A DNA stretch of 64,000 nt from Nocardia elegans NBRC 108235 (GCF_001612845.1 NZ_BDBF01000006.1:1-64000); one strand, 5' to 3'; shown: positions 17,979 through 27,195, numbered from the stretch's first letter. A program made the numbers and translations. Notes: generated by a model from the letters alone, not told the origin.

Positions 17979-18974
17979 TCATGACGGCAGGCGCACCACC
18001 GCGATCGCCGGTTCGCTGAGGCTGCCCAGGTACAGGGTGCCGTCGGTTTCGGCGACGCCGGTGACCATCGCGTACCGGTCGGGTTCGCGCTGCAGGTCGT
18101 GGACGAGGGTGCCGTCGAAGTCGTAGGCCTGTACCCAGACGGTGCGGGCGGGTTTGGGCTGCAGGGCCGGCGGGATGGCGCGCACGAGGCGGCGCAGCAC
18201 ACCGGGCAGCGGAAGCAGCGTGTCCAGCACCGGGTTTCGCGGTGTGACGAGCGCGGCCCAGACGAGGCCATCGCTGCCGAGCCCGAGATTGTCGGGGCAG
18301 CCGGGCAGGTTCTCCACCAGATGGTCGGTCTCGCCGGCGCGGGGGCCGGTGAGGTAGTGGCGGGCGATGCGGTAGCCGCCCGTTTCGGCGACCAGCACAC
18401 AGGAGCGGTCGGGGGCCAGGACGATCCCGTTGGCGAATTGCAGTCCGTCGACCAGGGTTTCGACCCGGCCGTCGGGGCTGCGGCGGAACAGCCGGCCGGT
18501 GCCGGAGTGTTCGAGGATGTCGCCCATGTAGTCGTCGAGCGGGTAGCGGCGGCTGGATTCGGAGAAGTACACGGTGCCGTCGGTGTCGGCGACGACGTTG
18601 CTGGCGAAGTTCAGCGCTACGCCGTCGACCCGGTCGCACAGGGTTTCCAGGGTGCCGTGCGGGCGGTCCAGGCGCAGCAGTCCGCGCTCGGCGTCGCAGA
18701 TCAGCAGCGATCCCTCGGCCTCGGCGTGCAGGCCCAGCGGCCGACCGCCGGTGTGGGCGATCTGCTCGACCACACCGGTGGCCGGGTCGACCGCGAGGAC
18801 GGCGCCGTCGGCGATGCCGGTGACGACCCGCCCGTCGGGCGCGAGCACCACATCCTCGGGACCGTCCCCGGGCAGTTCGAGCAGCCGCAGATCGGACATG
18901 GGCGGATCGCTGTGCGGGGCGCGCGCCCGGGCGGGCGCCGGCGGGGGAGTCCACCGGGTCGGCTGGAAAGACAT
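17979..18974 (-). CDS. SMP-30/gluconolactonase/strictosidine-synthase-like beta-propeller
   Basis: A 331-residue six-bladed beta-propeller protein of the SMP-30/strictosidine synthase-like family. Recognisable blades include GPEDVVLAPDGRVVTGIADG, NFASNVVADTDGTVYFSES, DGLQFANGIVLAPDRSCVLV and PDNLGLGSDGLVWAA. Bacterial members are usually lactonases or esterases with a metal site; activity here is inferred from family only. The start is ATG 18974 with AAGGTGAG; a second Met at residue 26 after the Pro/Ala-rich leader is possible. It is convergent with the kinase gene. Confidence 0.75.
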   Translation of the reverse strand: MSFQPTRWTPPPAPARARAPHSDPPMSDLRLLELPGDGPEDVVLAPDGRVVTGIADGAVLAVDPATGVVEQIAHTGGRPLGLHAEAEGSLLICDAERGLLRLDRPHGTLETLCDRVDGVALNFASNVVADTDGTVYFSESSRRYPLDDYMGDILEHSGTGRLFRRSPDGRVETLVDGLQFANGIVLAPDRSCVLVAETGGYRIARHYLTGPRAGETDHLVENLPGCPDNLGLGSDGLVWAALVTPRNPVLDTLLPLPGVLRRLVRAIPPALQPKPARTVWVQAYDFDGTLVHDLQREPDRYAMVTGVAETDGTLYLGSLSEPAIAVVRLPS

Positions 18975-19263
18975 GACTCACCTTATCCACCGGGCGCCGG
19001 CCCGAGGCGTCACCACCTTCGGCGCAGGCGGGTGATCACCCCGGTGTCGGCGGGCAGGCCCGGCGGTCGGCGGTGCACAGTAGTCGCCGCGCCGAGCGAG
19101 TCGATGGAATCACCTCGAGCGCAACGGGTTACGGGCTTCCCAGCCGGCCGTACAGTGCCCGGTGATCATCAGCGCCGGCGAACACGTCGATGCGCTGTCG
19201 GCATGTGGCGGCGCCGGCGCGTGGTTCCGCCGGTCCTGGTTTCGGTTTCGACGGGATAGTGGT

Positions 19264-21561
19264 GTGACGAGTGTCAGGGCTCCGGAGCGAAGCGGCGCGG
19301 AGGGCGATTTCTGGGATACGGCGCGGTGGCGGCCCGCAGTCGTGGCCGGGCGCTGGGCGCGTTGGCTCGGCGCGAGCCGGGGACGACGGGTCGCGGCGTG
19401 GCTGCTGCTGACGGTTCTGTTGCTGTGCGTCGCGCCGATCGGTGTGGGTGCGGTAGCGACCGCGCAGTCGCGGACCGACGCCGCGGGTGCCTCGACAATC
19501 GATGCGATCGGCTGGATGGACGTGCGGGATTCGTCCGGAACACCGGTCTCGGACTACGTCTTCGCCACCAACCACGGCAGCCTGCTGCATCCTGGGAACA
19601 CGGCACTGTCGACGGTGCTGGATTTGGAGTTCGCCGGTTTCATGGCGATCGCTGTCACCGCGATCTGGCTGATCGGGTACGCGATCAGTTTTCGCTGGCT
19701 CCAATTGGTCTCGGTGCCGCTGACCGAGGTCGCCGATACCCTCGCCGGTCAGATCGGCACCCCGATGGTCATGACGGTGGCCGCCAGTGTCGGCGCGTTC
19801 TTCGTCGCGTGGTTCGTCCTGCGCGGGCTGTTCAGCAAGGCCACGCTGCAGGTGCTGACGATGCTGGCGGTCGCGCTGTTCGGGGTCGGCTATCTCGCGC
19901 ATCCGATGGCCGACGTGCTCTCGCCCCACGGGCTGCTCGCCGAGGGCCGCGATGTGGGCGTCGCGGTGGCGGCCGGGCTGAACGGTGATGCGAATCCGAA
20001 CCCGCAATCGGTGATTGCCACGATGGAGAACACTCTGGCCGACAATTTCGTGCGCCACCCGTTGCAGGTCTGGAACTTCGGGCATGTCGTCGATCGCTCG
20101 CCGGCGTGCCGGGCCGAATGGTCGGCAGGAGTCGCGGCGGGCAGTGATGCCCGTGTCGCGAGCGGCATGCAGCGCTGCGGCGATACCGCGGCCTACACCA
20201 AATCTCAGAACCCCAATGCCGGGCAGGTCTGCACCGGTCTGCTGCTGTTGCTCTTCGCGGCGGTGCTGCTGCTGTTCGGGGTGTATCTGTCGGGCAAGAT
20301 CGTGGTCGCGGCGGCCGAGGCGATCTATCACGCGTTCATGGCGATATTCGGTTTCGCGGCAGGCGGTTTCGTCTACGGGCCGACGCAGACCTTCCTGGTC
20401 CGCAATCTGGTCGACGCGTTCGTGTCGGCGGGCAAGATGGTCGCGTTCACCATCTATCTCGGTGTGTACGCGCTGGTGCTCGACGATCTGTTCCGGCAGA
20501 CCCCCGGGCAGGGGATGGAGGTGATCTTCGTCGGCGGTGCGGTGATGGTCGTCGGCGTGGTGTTGTTGCGCCGAGTGGGCAAGAACGTCGCCGCGCGCGG
20601 CAATCAGGCTGTGGCGCGCATCGGTTCGGTTCTCGCCGGCGGTCAGGCCGGTGCCGGTGGTGCGGCTGCGGCGACGGCCGCGGGCGCGCCCTCGGGTTCG
20701 GAGCGGCTGCTCACCGCGCTGGCGGCGATCAATACCGTCAACGCGAACCCGGTGGCCGAATACATGATGGGGCGCAGGCGTTTTCCGCTCAGCTCGCGCT
20801 CGCGGCTGCGGCAGGACGCGGAGACGGCAAATATGCGCATCGCCGCGGAGTCGGGGCGCCGAGGCTGGATCCTGAATTACAACCGGACCAGGGAACAGAT
20901 CATCGACTCGGCTCGCTCGGCTGCCGGCGAATACGGCCACACGCCGCTGGGCGCAGCGGTCGCGGTGGATCGCGTCGTCGACCGCGGCGGCGGCCTCGGT
21001 GACGCCGATTCCGCCCTGACCAGCGCCGGTTTCACCGACAAGCAAATGCGTCTGGATGCCATTCGCGCCTACAACTACCGCACCAGCTGGGGCCCCAACA
21101 TGTGGGACGGAGACAAGCACCTCGGCCAGGCGATCGCCTCGATGAACGTCCTCAAACTCGGGCGTACACCGGCGAATGTGGCGTTGTTCCAGCGCACGGC
21201 GCACCGGCTGGCCAACCGCCGGTTCGCCGACCCGCAGTTGCGGTTCAGCAGTTTCGACGCCGAAGAACAGGCGTTGTTGCGCGCCTACTTCGCCAACCCG
21301 ACCAAGCCGGTGATCGAACGAATAAACCAGGTCGCCACCGGTTCGGCGACCACGCTGCCCGGAATCACCGGCACCGTCGAACCCGAACGCGCGGCATTGA
21401 TGAACCGCTTCATCAATGTGCATCTCAGCCGCAGCTATCTCGCGGCCGCGCAGGCGGAGGATCTGCCGGCCGCGTCGGAGATTCTGCGGAAGATGGCCTT
21501 GCCCGAGTACTGGCTGGGGACCAGCAAACTGACTCCGTCCAAGGCCATTCCGACGTTCTGA
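19264..21561 (+). CDS. Large membrane protein with VirB6/TrbL-like layout
   Basis: A 766-residue protein. It has a basic N-terminus, a hydrophobic segment at ~44-67 that could be a signal anchor, then about seven more membrane helices between ~120 and 445 (e.g. VCTGLLLLLFAAVLLLFGVYL, FVGGAVMVVGVVLL). Two extracytoplasmic Cys lie in SPACRAEW and MQRCGDT. A ~320-residue soluble C-terminal part follows. The topology recalls VirB6/TrbL-type inner-membrane components of conjugative systems in actinobacteria, but this is a structural resemblance only, and no other secretion gene is nearby. The start is uncertain: GTG 19264 chosen, GTG 19162 possible. The leader between them is Trp/Arg-rich and looks non-coding. 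Confidence 0.6.
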   Translation: MTSVRAPERSGAEGDFWDTARWRPAVVAGRWARWLGASRGRRVAAWLLLTVLLLCVAPIGVGAVATAQSRTDAAGASTIDAIGWMDVRDSSGTPVSDYVFATNHGSLLHPGNTALSTVLDLEFAGFMAIAVTAIWLIGYAISFRWLQLVSVPLTEVADTLAGQIGTPMVMTVAASVGAFFVAWFVLRGLFSKATLQVLTMLAVALFGVGYLAHPMADVLSPHGLLAEGRDVGVAVAAGLNGDANPNPQSVIATMENTLADNFVRHPLQVWNFGHVVDRSPACRAEWSAGVAAGSDARVASGMQRCGDTAAYTKSQNPNAGQVCTGLLLLLFAAVLLLFGVYLSGKIVVAAAEAIYHAFMAIFGFAAGGFVYGPTQTFLVRNLVDAFVSAGKMVAFTIYLGVYALVLDDLFRQTPGQGMEVIFVGGAVMVVGVVLLRRVGKNVAARGNQAVARIGSVLAGGQAGAGGAAAATAAGAPSGSERLLTALAAINTVNANPVAEYMMGRRRFPLSSRSRLRQDAETANMRIAAESGRRGWILNYNRTREQIIDSARSAAGEYGHTPLGAAVAVDRVVDRGGGLGDADSALTSAGFTDKQMRLDAIRAYNYRTSWGPNMWDGDKHLGQAIASMNVLKLGRTPANVALFQRTAHRLANRRFADPQLRFSSFDAEEQALLRAYFANPTKPVIERINQVATGSATTLPGITGTVEPERAALMNRFINVHLSRSYLAAAQAEDLPAASEILRKMALPEYWLGTSKLTPSKAIPTF

Positions 21562-21590
21562 TGCCGATCGATCCGTCGCCGAGGATGTCG

Positions 21591-23348
21591 TCAGGGAGCT
21601 GGGTGCGAATCCGTGACGGCCGGGCCGGCGGTGCTGGTGACGTGGACGGGAAGGTCGTCGGCCCACGGCTGGCTTTCCACCATGTCGGCGACCCGGACTG
21701 TGCCCCTTTCGAATTCGCCGGTGGCGGCGTCGACGAGGCGGTAGGCCTGGACCTGGGTGTGGATGGGCTGGGCGTCGAGCAGTACGACACGCACTTCGCC
21801 GGGTTCGAAGTGGCAGCGTTGCTGCAAGGCGGCGATGAGTTGTTCGTTGTGCATGTGCCCGTCGCCGAAGTTCCAGCCGATGGCGGTGCTGCAGATGCGT
21901 TCACCGTCGGTGATGGTGTATTCGTCCTCGCGGCCGGCGGGCATGGCGCGGTGCACGAGGGTGAACAGGGCGCGGCCGTGGGTGTTCATGGCGCGGAAGG
22001 CGTAGCCGAGATACAGCGGGATCTGGGCCCGGTCCTTGCCGTAGTAGCGCTCCATCTGCGCCTGCGGCATGCTCGCGATCGCGACGATGTTGCGGTCGAT
22101 CTTCTGCGCCGCCGAGGGTTTGACGCACCACACCGTGGTGTCCCAGTTGCCGGCGTAGTAGCGCATCCCGGGCAGGAACGAGATCCGGGAGGGCAGCAGG
22201 TTGCCGGTGATCACGATCGCGACGAGGACCGCGAACAGCAGCACCGGCAGCCAGGGATGCGTGGCGTCGGCGAAGCCGATGTCGGCGTGGGCGACGAACA
22301 GCACCCCGAGCCCGAACATCATGAACACGTTCCACTCGAGCGGTACGCCCATCGGGATGGCGGTCAGGATCGCCAGGTGGAAGCACAGCAGGATCACCGC
22401 CGCCACCGCGGTGGGCCAGCCGCCGTGGGAGAAGAACAGCACGATCGGCGCGCACATCTCGACCGCGGTGCCGCTGTGGGCGACGAATCGCGACAACCAG
22501 CCCGGCCGCAGGTCGTCGGGGAAGTCGGCGAAGAAGCGGCGCTTCAGCCATCGCGGGCGCACGATCGGGCTGTTGGACATCATGGTCGAGACCACGAACG
22601 GGAAGTGCCGGTTCAGTTTCGAGGTCGCCGCACCCATCCAGATGACGACGAAGACGAGTTTGGCGGCGAGGATCGCATCGGCGCCGCCGAACAGGAACGC
22701 CACCGCCAGCGAGCCGTAGACCTCGCCGCGCGCGGCCAGGAAGATCACCTTGTCGCGCAGTCCCAGCACCGCCAGCACGGCGACGACGAGGCCGACCTGC
22801 CAGGCCGGCAACAGTCCCACGGTGGTGTCGAGAGCGGGAATCGGGCCGGTGCCGTCGGACAGCAGCGCCCACAGCAGCACCACCAGCAGCAGTGCGTAGA
22901 GCGCGGCGTCGACCGGGGTGCGGGCGGTGCCGCGGGTCAGCGGGACCACGCGCGGCCACGGTGGAAGCCGGATCGTTCCGGGCCGCAGCCAGTACAGGAT
23001 CGATCCCATCGGCGGGAAGTAGCGGTTGTTGAGCGGCCCGAACCCGCAACCGAGCCCGATCACCTCGAACAGCATCGTGTAGAGCACGGCTTTTTCGAAC
23101 ACGATCGGTTCCGACCACCAGCCGCCCACATCGGTGAATCCGTCGATGCCGCTGGTGCTCAGCGCGAACAGCCAGCCACCGAGGATGTAGAGGCAGATCT
23201 TGACGACGTAGAACAGATGCAGCACCACCGGTGTGCCGAAGCCGACCTCGGCCCAGTGCCGCGCCATGAGCCGGATGCGCTCACTGCGGCCGCTGTTCTG
23301 CCACTGCTGTTGATCGACGACCGGCAGTTCCGGCTGAACGAACCCCAT
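21591..23348 (-). CDS. DUF3556-like multi-pass membrane protein
   Basis: A 585-residue polytopic protein with about ten membrane helices and a soluble C-terminal ~150 residues. The N-terminus MGFVQPELPVVDQQQW and overall length match the mycobacterial transmembrane family known as DUF3556 as I remember it. No enzymatic motif is visible. It starts at ATG 23348 behind GGAGAG, 30 nt after the stop of the thiolase-like gene, so both are read from one promoter. That promoter carries a KstR-type site, hence a link to sterol or lipid handling is inferred. The function is unknown. Confidence 0.7.
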   Translation of the reverse strand: MGFVQPELPVVDQQQWQNSGRSERIRLMARHWAEVGFGTPVVLHLFYVVKICLYILGGWLFALSTSGIDGFTDVGGWWSEPIVFEKAVLYTMLFEVIGLGCGFGPLNNRYFPPMGSILYWLRPGTIRLPPWPRVVPLTRGTARTPVDAALYALLLVVLLWALLSDGTGPIPALDTTVGLLPAWQVGLVVAVLAVLGLRDKVIFLAARGEVYGSLAVAFLFGGADAILAAKLVFVVIWMGAATSKLNRHFPFVVSTMMSNSPIVRPRWLKRRFFADFPDDLRPGWLSRFVAHSGTAVEMCAPIVLFFSHGGWPTAVAAVILLCFHLAILTAIPMGVPLEWNVFMMFGLGVLFVAHADIGFADATHPWLPVLLFAVLVAIVITGNLLPSRISFLPGMRYYAGNWDTTVWCVKPSAAQKIDRNIVAIASMPQAQMERYYGKDRAQIPLYLGYAFRAMNTHGRALFTLVHRAMPAGREDEYTITDGERICSTAIGWNFGDGHMHNEQLIAALQQRCHFEPGEVRVVLLDAQPIHTQVQAYRLVDAATGEFERGTVRVADMVESQPWADDLPVHVTSTAGPAVTDSHPAP

Positions 23349-23378
23349 CAATCTCTCCGTTCCCGCGTCCGCGGCCGG

Positions 23379-24899
23379 TCACGGCACCATGACCGCGGTG
23401 TTGCCCTTCTCGCTCGACGTGACGAGGATGTCGCGGCCGATCGGATCATCCACCGCGGCAAGGCTTTCCGGCGCCATGATCGCCAGGAACCGGCTGTCGT
23501 CGGCGTGCAGGCGCCCGACGACCAGTCCGGTGCGCGGCTCGAATGCGTGGCGCACGGTGTAGGTTTCGATCCGGGCCGGCCCGTCGGCGCGGGCCCGGCT
23601 GGGCACCTGCTGGGCCGACGCCACGGCGCGCTGCAGGTGCGCGCTGCGGTCGGGCTCCCAGGGCGCCGGCGTGGTCGAATACACCCCGACCGAGTATTTG
23701 CTCATGATGCCGCCGTTGGCGCCCACCAGGCCGAAAGCGCCCGGCTGGTCACGCATCCGGGCCACGGTCTCGGCGATCGCGTGCATCGAGTAGTTGTTTC
23801 CGGGGCCGCCGAAGAACGGCAGCCCGCCGGTCACGGTGAGCCCGCGCGGGTCGTCGGTGGCCAGTCCGGTGCCGTCGCAGAAGTTGAACACCGCGACGGG
23901 GAAGCAGCTGTAGAGATCGAGGGTGGTGAGGTCGTGGAGCCCGATTCCGGCCACCCGCAACGCTTCTCGCGCCGCCGTCCACGCGGTGGGCGCGGCGCCG
24001 AGGTCGGGGCGCGCGAGCAGGGTCTGCTCCTCGAGGTCGGCGTGGCCGCGCAGATATACCAGTTTGTCGTCGGGGATGCCGAGCCGGCGGGCTGTGCCCA
24101 GCGACATCACCACGGCCGCGGCGCCGAGGTTGACCAGATCGCGGGCCACCATCAGGCGTGGAAACGGGTCGCAGATCATCCGGTTCGAGTCGGTGACGGT
24201 CGCCAGTTCCTCGGCGCTGCGCTCGACCGGTGCGGCGGCGAGAGGGTTCTTGGCGGCCACGGAGGTGAACGGCGCCAGCAGTTTTCCCATTTCCAGGCGA
24301 TACTGCTGCGGTGTCGCGCCCACGCGCGCGCGGCGGGCGTTCTCGAGCAGGCCGTACTGGGTGGGTGCGCCCATGACGGCGTGGGCGATCAGGTTGTCGT
24401 CGACGAACGATTCGTATCCGAAGCCGCGGTCCTCGAGCTGACCGGCGGCGGTTTCGGTGAAGTCGGGTCGGTCGTCTCGGCCGGCGTAGTGGCGCTCGGT
24501 CGAGATCGCGTCCGATCCGGTGATGAGCACCGATTCCAGTCGCCCGGCGGCGATGTCGGCGGCGAACTCGGTGAGCAGATGTTGCGGGCCCTGCCCGCCG
24601 ACCACCTCGAGCACGGCGCGGGGCGGGTCGATGCCCAGTCGCCGCGCCACCGAGCGCGGGTAGTTGTCGGAGCGGCCGAGCGGGGCGCGCACCGGCGCCG
24701 ATATTTCGAATTGGCGCACCCCGGCGATGAGTTCGACGCTCGCGGCGGCGTCGGCGTAGCGGACCTCGGTGTCCTCGAGGGCGGCGCGGGCGGCCGCGGC
24801 GGCGAGGTCGACCGACGACATCTGCCGGTATTCGGAACTGTCGATGCGGTCGATGGCCTGTCCGACGCCCACGACGACCGGCGTACGCGAATCCACCAT
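23379..24899 (-). CDS. Thiolase-like protein (SCP2-thiolase-like), KstR-type operator upstream
   Basis: A 506-residue thiolase-fold protein of the acetyl-CoA acetyltransferase/lipid-transfer group. It begins TPVVVGVGQAIDRIDS, with LITGSDA, LYSCFPVAVFNFCDGTG and TGGLPFFGGPGNNYSMHA. At the position of the thiolase nucleophilic cysteine it reads VVGGQGPQH (Gly), the same kind of change seen in the fusion protein at 1343-4318, so classical Claisen chemistry is doubtful. I choose ATG 24899 (MVDSRTPVVVG), where the family normally starts; the open frame upstream crosses the operator. It forms an operon with the DUF3556-like gene. Confidence 0.85.
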   Translation of the reverse strand: MVDSRTPVVVGVGQAIDRIDSSEYRQMSSVDLAAAAARAALEDTEVRYADAAASVELIAGVRQFEISAPVRAPLGRSDNYPRSVARRLGIDPPRAVLEVVGGQGPQHLLTEFAADIAAGRLESVLITGSDAISTERHYAGRDDRPDFTETAAGQLEDRGFGYESFVDDNLIAHAVMGAPTQYGLLENARRARVGATPQQYRLEMGKLLAPFTSVAAKNPLAAAPVERSAEELATVTDSNRMICDPFPRLMVARDLVNLGAAAVVMSLGTARRLGIPDDKLVYLRGHADLEEQTLLARPDLGAAPTAWTAAREALRVAGIGLHDLTTLDLYSCFPVAVFNFCDGTGLATDDPRGLTVTGGLPFFGGPGNNYSMHAIAETVARMRDQPGAFGLVGANGGIMSKYSVGVYSTTPAPWEPDRSAHLQRAVASAQQVPSRARADGPARIETYTVRHAFEPRTGLVVGRLHADDSRFLAIMAPESLAAVDDPIGRDILVTSSEKGNTAVMVP

Positions 24900-24969
24900 C
24901 AGCGGACCCCACCACTGCGCGCGGTCGTGCCGGCTCCCCGTCTCATGCCAGTGACAGTAACACGGGAAA

Positions 24970-24983
24970 TAGAACCTGTTACA
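24970..24983. promoter_or_regulatory. KstR-type operator (perfect consensus)
   Basis: TAGAACCTGTTACA matches every fixed position of the published KstR motif TnnAACnnGTTnnA. It lies 71 bp upstream of the thiolase-like start, in the 94-bp gap after the amidotransferase gene. A wider repeat, GTAACA (24957-24962) / TGTTAC (24977-24982), overlaps it. KstR represses sterol-catabolism genes in mycobacteria and rhodococci; its action here is inferred. Confidence 0.65.
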
Positions 24984-24993
24984 GACGTTTGTC

Positions 24994-25863
24994 TCAGGTG
25001 GTGGCTCGTTGTGAGGCCGCGGCGTGCTCACCGAGATCGGCGAGAGTGAGCCGGTGCCGCGGCGCGTGGTCGACGACGGCGTGGCGGGTGGTCACCAGAT
25101 CGGGTCCCACGTGCAGCAACCGGCCCACCGGCAGATCACGCCAGCCGGGATCGCCGTCCATGCGTTCGGTGGCGATGACCACGGCCGGATGGTCGGCCAG
25201 CGCGGGGGAGTGGGCGCGGATGGGGCCGGTGCCGGCGTGGTCGAGGTGTTTGCCGCCGCCGGGTCCACCCGCGGCACGTTCGAGGACGAACAGGTCGTGG
25301 GTGTCGGGATAGCGCAGCGCCCACAGATCCTGGGCGGTGGTGAGCACGAAGTTCAGCGCGAACACCGGCAGGTTGTCGGCGATCCACCCGACCGCCGCGC
25401 CGATCCCGGCGACGACATCGCCGTCGTGTTCGTCGATGCACCGGGTGACGAGCGCGAAGACCCGTTCGGAATCGGTTTGCCCGGCGACCAGATCGCGGTA
25501 GTCACCCAGCGCGCGTTCCAGTTCCGGCAGGCCCCCGACGACACCGTTGTGGGCGAACAGCCGCCCGTGTTGCTCGAACGGGTGGGTGTTGGCCGCGACC
25601 GTCGCCCCGGTGGAGGCGTAGCGCACGTGAGCGAGGAAGGTCGCCGATTCGCACTCCATGGCCTCGCGCACGAACTGCTTGTCCTCGTAGGCGGCGATGG
25701 GCTGCTTGCGCACCAGCGGCCGGCCGTCGGGTTCGAAGGTGCCCAGCCCGGTGCCGTCGGGTTCGCGGCGACTCTGCCGCGCCAGGCTGTCGGAGGCCTC
25801 CAGCAACCAGAACGTCGCGTGCACCCGCTGCGGTGCCGCGCTGAGCCCGAACAATCGGCACAT
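24994..25863 (-). CDS. Class II glutamine amidotransferase
   Basis: A 289-residue Ntn-hydrolase with N-terminal MCRLFGLSA. Removal of Met exposes the catalytic Cys2. Further motifs are the Arg in LAHVRYAST, the Asn/Gly of FAHNGVV and the Asp of TDSERVF. It belongs to the stand-alone group resembling EgtC and YafJ, which hydrolyse glutamine or gamma-glutamyl amides. No ergothioneine genes are adjacent, so an EgtC role is not supported. The start is ATG 25863 with AAAGGTGA. Confidence 0.85.
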   Translation of the reverse strand: MCRLFGLSAAPQRVHATFWLLEASDSLARQSRREPDGTGLGTFEPDGRPLVRKQPIAAYEDKQFVREAMECESATFLAHVRYASTGATVAANTHPFEQHGRLFAHNGVVGGLPELERALGDYRDLVAGQTDSERVFALVTRCIDEHDGDVVAGIGAAVGWIADNLPVFALNFVLTTAQDLWALRYPDTHDLFVLERAAGGPGGGKHLDHAGTGPIRAHSPALADHPAVVIATERMDGDPGWRDLPVGRLLHVGPDLVTTRHAVVDHAPRHRLTLADLGEHAAASQRATT

Positions 25864-26100
25864 CGATTCACCTTTCGCCGCGCCGGCACGGACCGACCAT
25901 CCGCCTCGGACGAAAATGCTTGTCGCGCTTCGATACTCAGTGCACGGCCATCCGTGATTCCCGTCGATGACGCGGCCACGGCCGCCGGACCGACCCTACT
26001 CGGCCGCGGCCAAACGCGAGGCCCTTCGGCCCTGGATCGGCGGTTGCCCGCCGTGCACTATGAGGTGATCGAAATGTGACGGAACCGGAAAGAGGTGCTC

Positions 26101-26343
26101 GTGGCGAGGAAACGGTGGAGCGAGCTGGACGAGCGGACACGGCGGCTGATCGTGGCCGCGACCGTGGTCGAAGGGATCTTGAAAATCGCGGCGCTGATCG
26201 ATATCGCGCGTCGGCCGGCCGCGGAGATCCGGGGGTCGAAACTGCGGTGGGCGACCGCGGTGACACTGCTCAACTCGGCGGGTACGGTGCCGATCGCCTA
26301 CTTCCTCGCCGGACGCCGGCAACCGGGCCACACCCACTCCTGA
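26101..26343 (+). CDS. Small two-helix membrane protein
   Basis: An 80-residue protein with two membrane segments (LIVAATVVEGILKIAALIDIA and TAVTLLNSAGTVPIAYFLAG) joined by a basic loop containing RRPAAEIRGSK. It resembles the short actinobacterial proteins similar to phospholipase D-nuclease N-terminal (PLDc_N-like) domains. The start is GTG 26101 with GAAAGAGG; another GTG two codons earlier is possible. The role is unknown. Confidence 0.7.
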   Translation: MARKRWSELDERTRRLIVAATVVEGILKIAALIDIARRPAAEIRGSKLRWATAVTLLNSAGTVPIAYFLAGRRQPGHTHS

Positions 26344-26347
26344 GGCC

Positions 26348-26599
26348 TCACCGTTCGCCGCGATAGTCCTGGCATCGGCAGCGCTCGGCCGCCGGCCCGG
26401 CGCCGCCGTCGCGCGAGACCAGGACTCCGGCGTCCACGGCGCTGCGGCAGCGGCCCGATACCGGGTCGTGCACGATATTGGAGTGCCCGCAGTGCGAGCA
26501 CAGTCGGCGCGTCACCTTCCGCGGCACCAGAACCAGCAGCACCAGTGCCGAGAACGCGACGGTGACACCGACGAACCTGAGCAGATGTGGCCAATCCAT
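26348..26599 (-). CDS. Small membrane protein with a cysteine cluster
   Basis: An 83-residue protein with one N-terminal membrane helix (FSALVLLVLVPRKV) followed by a cysteine-rich tail: CSHCGHSN, GRCRSA, CRCQDY. The first CxxC and later Cys residues could bind zinc. ATG 26599 has a GAGGTC site. I do not recognise the family. It is convergent with the two-helix membrane protein and 4 nt from it. Confidence 0.6.
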   Translation of the reverse strand: MDWPHLLRFVGVTVAFSALVLLVLVPRKVTRRLCSHCGHSNIVHDPVSGRCRSAVDAGVLVSRDGGAGPAAERCRCQDYRGER

Positions 26600-26644
26600 T
26601 TCACGACCTCACTTTCCGGCCCAGTCCACCGCGGCCGACCGCGA

Positions 26645-27091
26645 TCAACGCCGCCGCAGGTGCATGCCGTAGGGGACCGCCTCGAGCAATGTCACGTTCA
26701 CCGACGCCCCGCTGGGAATCCGGTACGAGCACACCTGCCCGGGCCGGGCGCCGGTGAGCGCGCTGCCCAGCGGCGACTCGGGCGAATAGACCTCCAGCTC
26801 CTCGGTGTCGGCGCCGTCGCGCCGGCCCAGCAGGAAGGTTTCGGTCTGCTCGTCGTCGAACCGGACGGTCAGCACCATCCCGGGTTCGGCGATGCCGTCG
26901 TCGGCGGGCGCCTGCCCGACCACGGCACGATCCAGCAACTCCTCCAACTCCAGCCGGCGCAACCGCCGCCCGGCCGCGGACTGTCCGTCCTCGTCTCCGG
27001 GACCGTGCTGCGCCGACCGCAACTCCAGTAATTCCCGCCGTAGCCGCTCGTACGCGTCCTGCGTCAACCAGACGCCTTCCGTTCCGGTCAT
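26645..27091 (-). CDS. Gre-family transcription factor (GreA/GreB-like)
   Basis: A 148-residue protein with a short N-terminal helical hairpin (LTQDAYERLRRELLELRSAQ ... LRRLELEELLDRA) and a C-terminal FKBP-like Gre domain (YSPESPLGSALTGARPGQVCSYRIPSGA). It binds the secondary channel of RNA polymerase. The hairpin tip (HGPGDEDGQSAAG) differs from GreA proper, so it may inhibit rather than stimulate cleavage, as suggested for mycobacterial Gre-like factors (inference). I use ATG 27091, not the longer frame at 27154, because the family begins there. Confidence 0.75.
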   Translation of the reverse strand: MTGTEGVWLTQDAYERLRRELLELRSAQHGPGDEDGQSAAGRRLRRLELEELLDRAVVGQAPADDGIAEPGMVLTVRFDDEQTETFLLGRRDGADTEELEVYSPESPLGSALTGARPGQVCSYRIPSGASVNVTLLEAVPYGMHLRRR

Positions 27092-27195
27092 CTCATTCTC
27101 TTCGTCCACTGCCGACAACACCCCGGACCCCGGACGGCACCACATCCGCCGCACCGAGGTCCATCTCCAGAGTGACCCGCCGGCACACCGGCTAC

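Noticed and set aside
19162..19263. Upstream GTG as the start of the VirB6-like protein
   Set aside because: The added segment is Trp/Arg-rich and lacks a ribosome site; kept as an alternative only.
24994..25863. Assignment of the class II amidotransferase as EgtC
   Set aside because: No egtA, egtB, egtD or egtE neighbour is present, so only the family name is supported.
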